Assembly (NCBI GenBank): GCA_001557035.1
Contig: LSKJ01000856.1
Span: forward strand, 1 to 26,147
Direction: 5' to 3'
Origin: Rhodospirillaceae bacterium CCH5-H10
Lineage (GTDB): Bacteria; Pseudomonadota; Alphaproteobacteria; Reyranellales; Reyranellaceae
Length of the DNA: 26,147 nucleotides
Positions 23,763 to 26,147 of the stretch are shown piece after piece. The stretch's first letter is position 1. Each line of letters starts with the position of its first letter. The notes under the pieces are model-generated. The model was not told the DNA's origin, ran no database searches, and saw only the letters and a program-made list of their open reading frames with translations. The translations under genes were made by a program, and so were the position numbers.

Positions 23763-24260
23763 TCACCCCAGCGGGTTGCTGAGGTCCACGCTGTACTGCT
23801 TGGCGTTCTGCGCCATGTAGTGATCGCGGCCGTGCACGGCCTCGCCCCGGACGGCGGCTTCGACCATGTCCATGAAAGTGTGCCAGCCCATGGCGTTCAG
23901 TTTCACAAACGACTCGAGCACAGGCAGGTGTTCAAGGGTGAAGGTGGTGCCGTCGGCCGCCGGCGCCAGGGTCAGGATCACATAGGATTCCGGGTAGGGC
24001 GAGACCGCGTCGCCCGGATTGTACACGTTCCATGTGTAGGCGAGCCGGCCCGGCGGCTGCCATTGGGTGACGACCCCGCGGATATGGCCGCCCATCAGCG
24101 AGACGGCGCCGCCGACCCGGGGCTCGATGCTTCCGGTGCCATACCAGCCGGGCAGCCGGGCGGTATCGGTCAGGAGGGTCCAGGCCTGGGCCGGTGGCCC
24201 GGGAAGGCGCCGTTCGAAGCGCACCATATGCGCATGGGTGAATTGCGCGCCGTCGCTCAT
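23763..24260 (-). CDS. SRPBCC-fold protein (START-like ligand-binding domain)
   Basis: This 165-aa single-domain protein is a member of the SRPBCC/AHSA1-like fold: 'HMVRFERRLPGPPAQAWTLLTDTARLPGWYGT' is the typical first strand and helix-grip entry, followed by 'GHIRGVVTQWQPPGRLAYTWNV' and 'YVILTLAPAADGTTFTLEHL', and a long C-terminal helix around 'GWHTFMDMVEAA'. Such proteins bind hydrophobic ligands or act as small accessory proteins; no enzyme function can be assigned. The start at 24260 is 36 bp from the divergent transglutaminase-like gene. No strong ribosome-binding site was checked beyond a short purine run. Confidence 0.85.
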   Translation of the reverse strand: MSDGAQFTHAHMVRFERRLPGPPAQAWTLLTDTARLPGWYGTGSIEPRVGGAVSLMGGHIRGVVTQWQPPGRLAYTWNVYNPGDAVSPYPESYVILTLAPAADGTTFTLEHLPVLESFVKLNAMGWHTFMDMVEAAVRGEAVHGRDHYMAQNAKQYSVDLSNPLG

Positions 24261-24296
24261 GGACTTTCCCGCCTCTTGGCTTAAAGAAAACGCCGC

Positions 24297-25025
24297 ATGG
24301 ATTACGATTCCCTCAAGACAGCGGGCGACGACGTCGTTCGTGACGGCGCCAGCTTCGAGGCCTATCGGCTGCCGGGCGACTTGATCGATTCACAACACCC
24401 GATAATCGTGGCCTATGCAAGGCGCGTGGCCGGCGAGGGCAGCGACCGGGACAAGGCGCTGCGTCTCTACTACGCCGTGCGCGACGAGCTGCGCTACGAC
24501 CCCTACAACACGCCGATGAAGCGCGAGGCGTATCGCGCCAGCGCGACCGTGGCGGCCGGTCACGGATACTGCGTGAACAAGGCAGGCGTTCTGGCCGCGG
24601 TCTGCCGCGCCGCCGGCATTCCGGCCCGGCTGGGCTATGCCGATGTCCGCAACCACATGACGACGCAGCGTCTGTCGGAGCTGATGGGCAGCGACGTCTT
24701 CTTCTATCACGGCTACACCGACGTCTGGCTCGAGGGCCGCTGGGTGAAGGCGACGCCCGCCTTCAACCGCGAGCTCACCGACAAGTTCGGCCTGAAGCCG
24801 CTCGATTGGGACGCCGTGGGCGATTCGATCTACCACCCGTTCGATCTCAGCGGCCGCCGCCACATGGAGTATCTCGCCTATCGCGGCGTGTTCGCGGACA
24901 TCCCGTTCGACGAAATCCGCGATGCCTTCCGCCACTACTACCCGCGCCTGTCTCGGGCGCAGGAGGAAATGGTAGTGGGCGGCGATTTCGGCGCCGAGGG
25001 TGCCGCGGAAGTGAAACCCAAGTGA
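24297..25025 (+). CDS. Transglutaminase-like domain protein
   Basis: This 242-aa protein has a transglutaminase/papain-like core. The nucleophile Cys92 is in GHGYCVNKAGVLAAVCRAAGIPAR, the most diagnostic segment, and His138 in YHGYTDVWLEGRWVK. In the canonical family an Asp follows about 15 residues after the His ('lDp'), but here the segment is KATPAFN, with Thr at that place, so the triad is altered or supplied elsewhere. There is no signal peptide, which favours a cytoplasmic role. The stop overlaps the GTG start of the MFS gene (GTGA). The ribosome-binding site is weak. It could be a cysteine protease, amidase or peptide N-glycanase-like enzyme; unknown. Confidence 0.85.
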   Translation: MDYDSLKTAGDDVVRDGASFEAYRLPGDLIDSQHPIIVAYARRVAGEGSDRDKALRLYYAVRDELRYDPYNTPMKREAYRASATVAAGHGYCVNKAGVLAAVCRAAGIPARLGYADVRNHMTTQRLSELMGSDVFFYHGYTDVWLEGRWVKATPAFNRELTDKFGLKPLDWDAVGDSIYHPFDLSGRRHMEYLAYRGVFADIPFDEIRDAFRHYYPRLSRAQEEMVVGGDFGAEGAAEVKPK

Positions 25026-26147
25026 ATCTTGCGCCCCGGTCGCCCGCCTACATTGCCCTGCTGGTTGCGCTGGGCAGTTTCGGCCCGCTCACCATGAGCA
25101 TCTACACCCCGGTCATGCCGTCGGTCGGCCACGAACTGCTGGCGACACCGGAGAACGTGAAGCTCACGCTCACGACCTACATGCTGGGCTTCGCGGTCGG
25201 GCAGCTCTTCTACGGCCCGCTCAGCGATCGTTACGGGCGCCGGCCGGTCCTGCTGGGCGGGCTGCTGTTCTTCACGATCACGAGTTTCGCCTGTTCCTTC
25301 GCGCCGTCGATCGGCGGGCTGATCGGCCTGCGCATCCTGCAGGGGCTGGGTGCGGCCTCGGGCTCGGTGCTGGGCCGGGCGCTGACGCGCGACGCCTATA
25401 CGTTCAAGGAGATGCCGCTGGTCATGAGCTGGATCTCGCTCGGCCAGAACATTGCACCCTCCCTGGCGCCGACCGTCGGCGGCTTCCTCGGCGAATGGGC
25501 GAGCTGGCGCGCGACCTTCTGGTTCGTGGGCGGCTTCGGCACGATCCTGTTCCTGGTGACGCTCGCGGGTCTGCGCGAGACAAACAAGTTCCGCAGCGAG
25601 CGCATCGATCTGTCGAGCCTGCTGCGCGGCTCGGGCGAGATGCTGCGCGACCGGCGTTTCCTCGGCCACATCCTGCCGCTGGGCTTCGCCTTCGCGCTGA
25701 ACTTCGGAATGCTGGCGGGCGTGCCCTTCGTGCTTCAGGAGAGCATGGGCTTCAGCCCGCGCGAATTCGGCCTGATCGTGCTGCTCTCGGTCGGCGGTTT
25801 CACGCTGGGCACCTTCGTGAACAACCGGCTGGTCGGCCGCGTCGCACCGGTCGACATCATCATGTTTTCCGGCTGGTTCCACGTGGCAGCATTGGTCGGG
25901 ATGGCGGCTCTTTCGCTCGCCGGCATCGTCACCTGGTGGGCCATCGTCGGGCCGCACATGCTGCTGAGCTTCGGGACCGGCATGATCGTGGCCAATGCCA
26001 ATGCCGGCGCCGTGGGCATGTATCCGCGGCTGGCCGGCACGGCCTCGTCGCTGGCAGGCCTCGCGCAGATGGGCATGGGGGCGATGGGCACCGTCGCCGT
26101 GGCGGCGCTCACGGTCGTCGGCAGCCGCTATATCGCCATGCCGATGG
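25022..26147 (+). CDS. Bcr/CflA-type MFS efflux transporter (3' end outside the window)
   Basis: About 375 residues are visible and the frame is open to the window edge. The start is a GTG at 25022 overlapping the upstream stop by four bases; an ATG-start alternative further in would lose the first membrane segment. The first helix 'AYIALLVALGSFGPLTMSIYTPVMPSV' is typical of the Bcr/CflA family (drug-proton antiporters for e.g. bicyclomycin, chloramphenicol-like compounds). Motif A is present as 'GPLSDRYGRRPVLLGG' (residues 65-80). 'GASGSVLGRALTRD' and repeated membrane segments complete the family picture. It is probably co-translated with the transglutaminase-like protein. The substrate cannot be determined. 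Confidence 0.9.
   Translation, partial: MNLAPRSPAYIALLVALGSFGPLTMSIYTPVMPSVGHELLATPENVKLTLTTYMLGFAVGQLFYGPLSDRYGRRPVLLGGLLFFTITSFACSFAPSIGGLIGLRILQGLGAASGSVLGRALTRDAYTFKEMPLVMSWISLGQNIAPSLAPTVGGFLGEWASWRATFWFVGGFGTILFLVTLAGLRETNKFRSERIDLSSLLRGSGEMLRDRRFLGHILPLGFAFALNFGMLAGVPFVLQESMGFSPREFGLIVLLSVGGFTLGTFVNNRLVGRVAPVDIIMFSGWFHVAALVGMAALSLAGIVTWWAIVGPHMLLSFGTGMIVANANAGAVGMYPRLAGTASSLAGLAQMGMGAMGTVAVAALTVVGSRYIAMPM

Noticed and set aside
24938..25957. 339-aa open frame on the minus strand opposite the MFS gene
   Set aside because: It is extremely Arg/Asp/Gln/His-rich with no motif, while the plus-strand frame carries MFS motif A and membrane helices.

Overview
The window looks like part of an alphaproteobacterial chromosome. 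Base composition is high in G+C by eye, codon usage is strongly GC-ending, and a tamA-tamB pair is present. The gene mix fits soil or freshwater Rhodospirillales/Reyranella-like bacteria: a TctC-type solute-binding protein, several SDR oxidoreductases, a branched-chain-amino-acid-type ABC transporter linked to an acyl-CoA ligase, and class III extradiol dioxygenase subunits. The genus is a guess. Bases 1-24 are not genomic: they match the end of a Nextera/Tn5 sequencing adapter, so the left end is a contig end with untrimmed adapter. No rRNA, tRNA, CRISPR array, transposase or phage gene was seen.

Layout. (1) 25-5761, minus strand: tamB (cut by the contig end), tamA, and a small secreted protein of unknown function. 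(2) 5762-6066: an AT-rich intergenic leader with two small inverted repeats. (3) 6067-9062, plus strand: a four-gene catabolic operon of SDR dehydrogenase, TctC solute-binding protein, and LigA-like and LigB-like ring-cleavage dioxygenase subunits. (4) 9076-11105: two near-identical 101-bp palindromic elements lie on either side of a divergent pair, a 2OG-Fe dioxygenase and an alpha/beta hydrolase. (5) 11115-12582, minus: two overlapping paralogous SDR genes, one of which lacks the segment with the catalytic serine. (6) 12642-13282, plus: two tandem small lipoproteins. (7) 13358-21448, minus: livH-livM-livG-livF, an AMP-forming acyl-CoA ligase, and two paralogous solute-binding proteins, each followed by an intrinsic terminator. 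(8) 21591-23686, plus: acyl-CoA dehydrogenase and two hotdog thioesterases, divergent from livH. (9) 23763-26147: an SRPBCC protein, then a transglutaminase-like protein coupled to a Bcr/CflA-type MFS transporter that runs off the window.

How the parts may work together (inference). Regions 7 and 8 together read as an import-and-activate module: an ABC importer brings in an organic acid, the ligase makes its CoA thioester, the acyl-CoA dehydrogenase oxidises it, and the thioesterases release stalled acyl-CoAs. Region 3 reads as uptake and ring cleavage of an aromatic acid. The substrates cannot be read from the sequence.

The most unusual observations are three. The 101-bp palindromic elements and a degenerate third copy all sit between convergent genes. 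One SDR has an in-frame loss of about 18 residues covering the catalytic serine. The acyl-CoA dehydrogenase has its catalytic glutamate in the isovaleryl/long-chain position. I found no clear new defence or mobile system.
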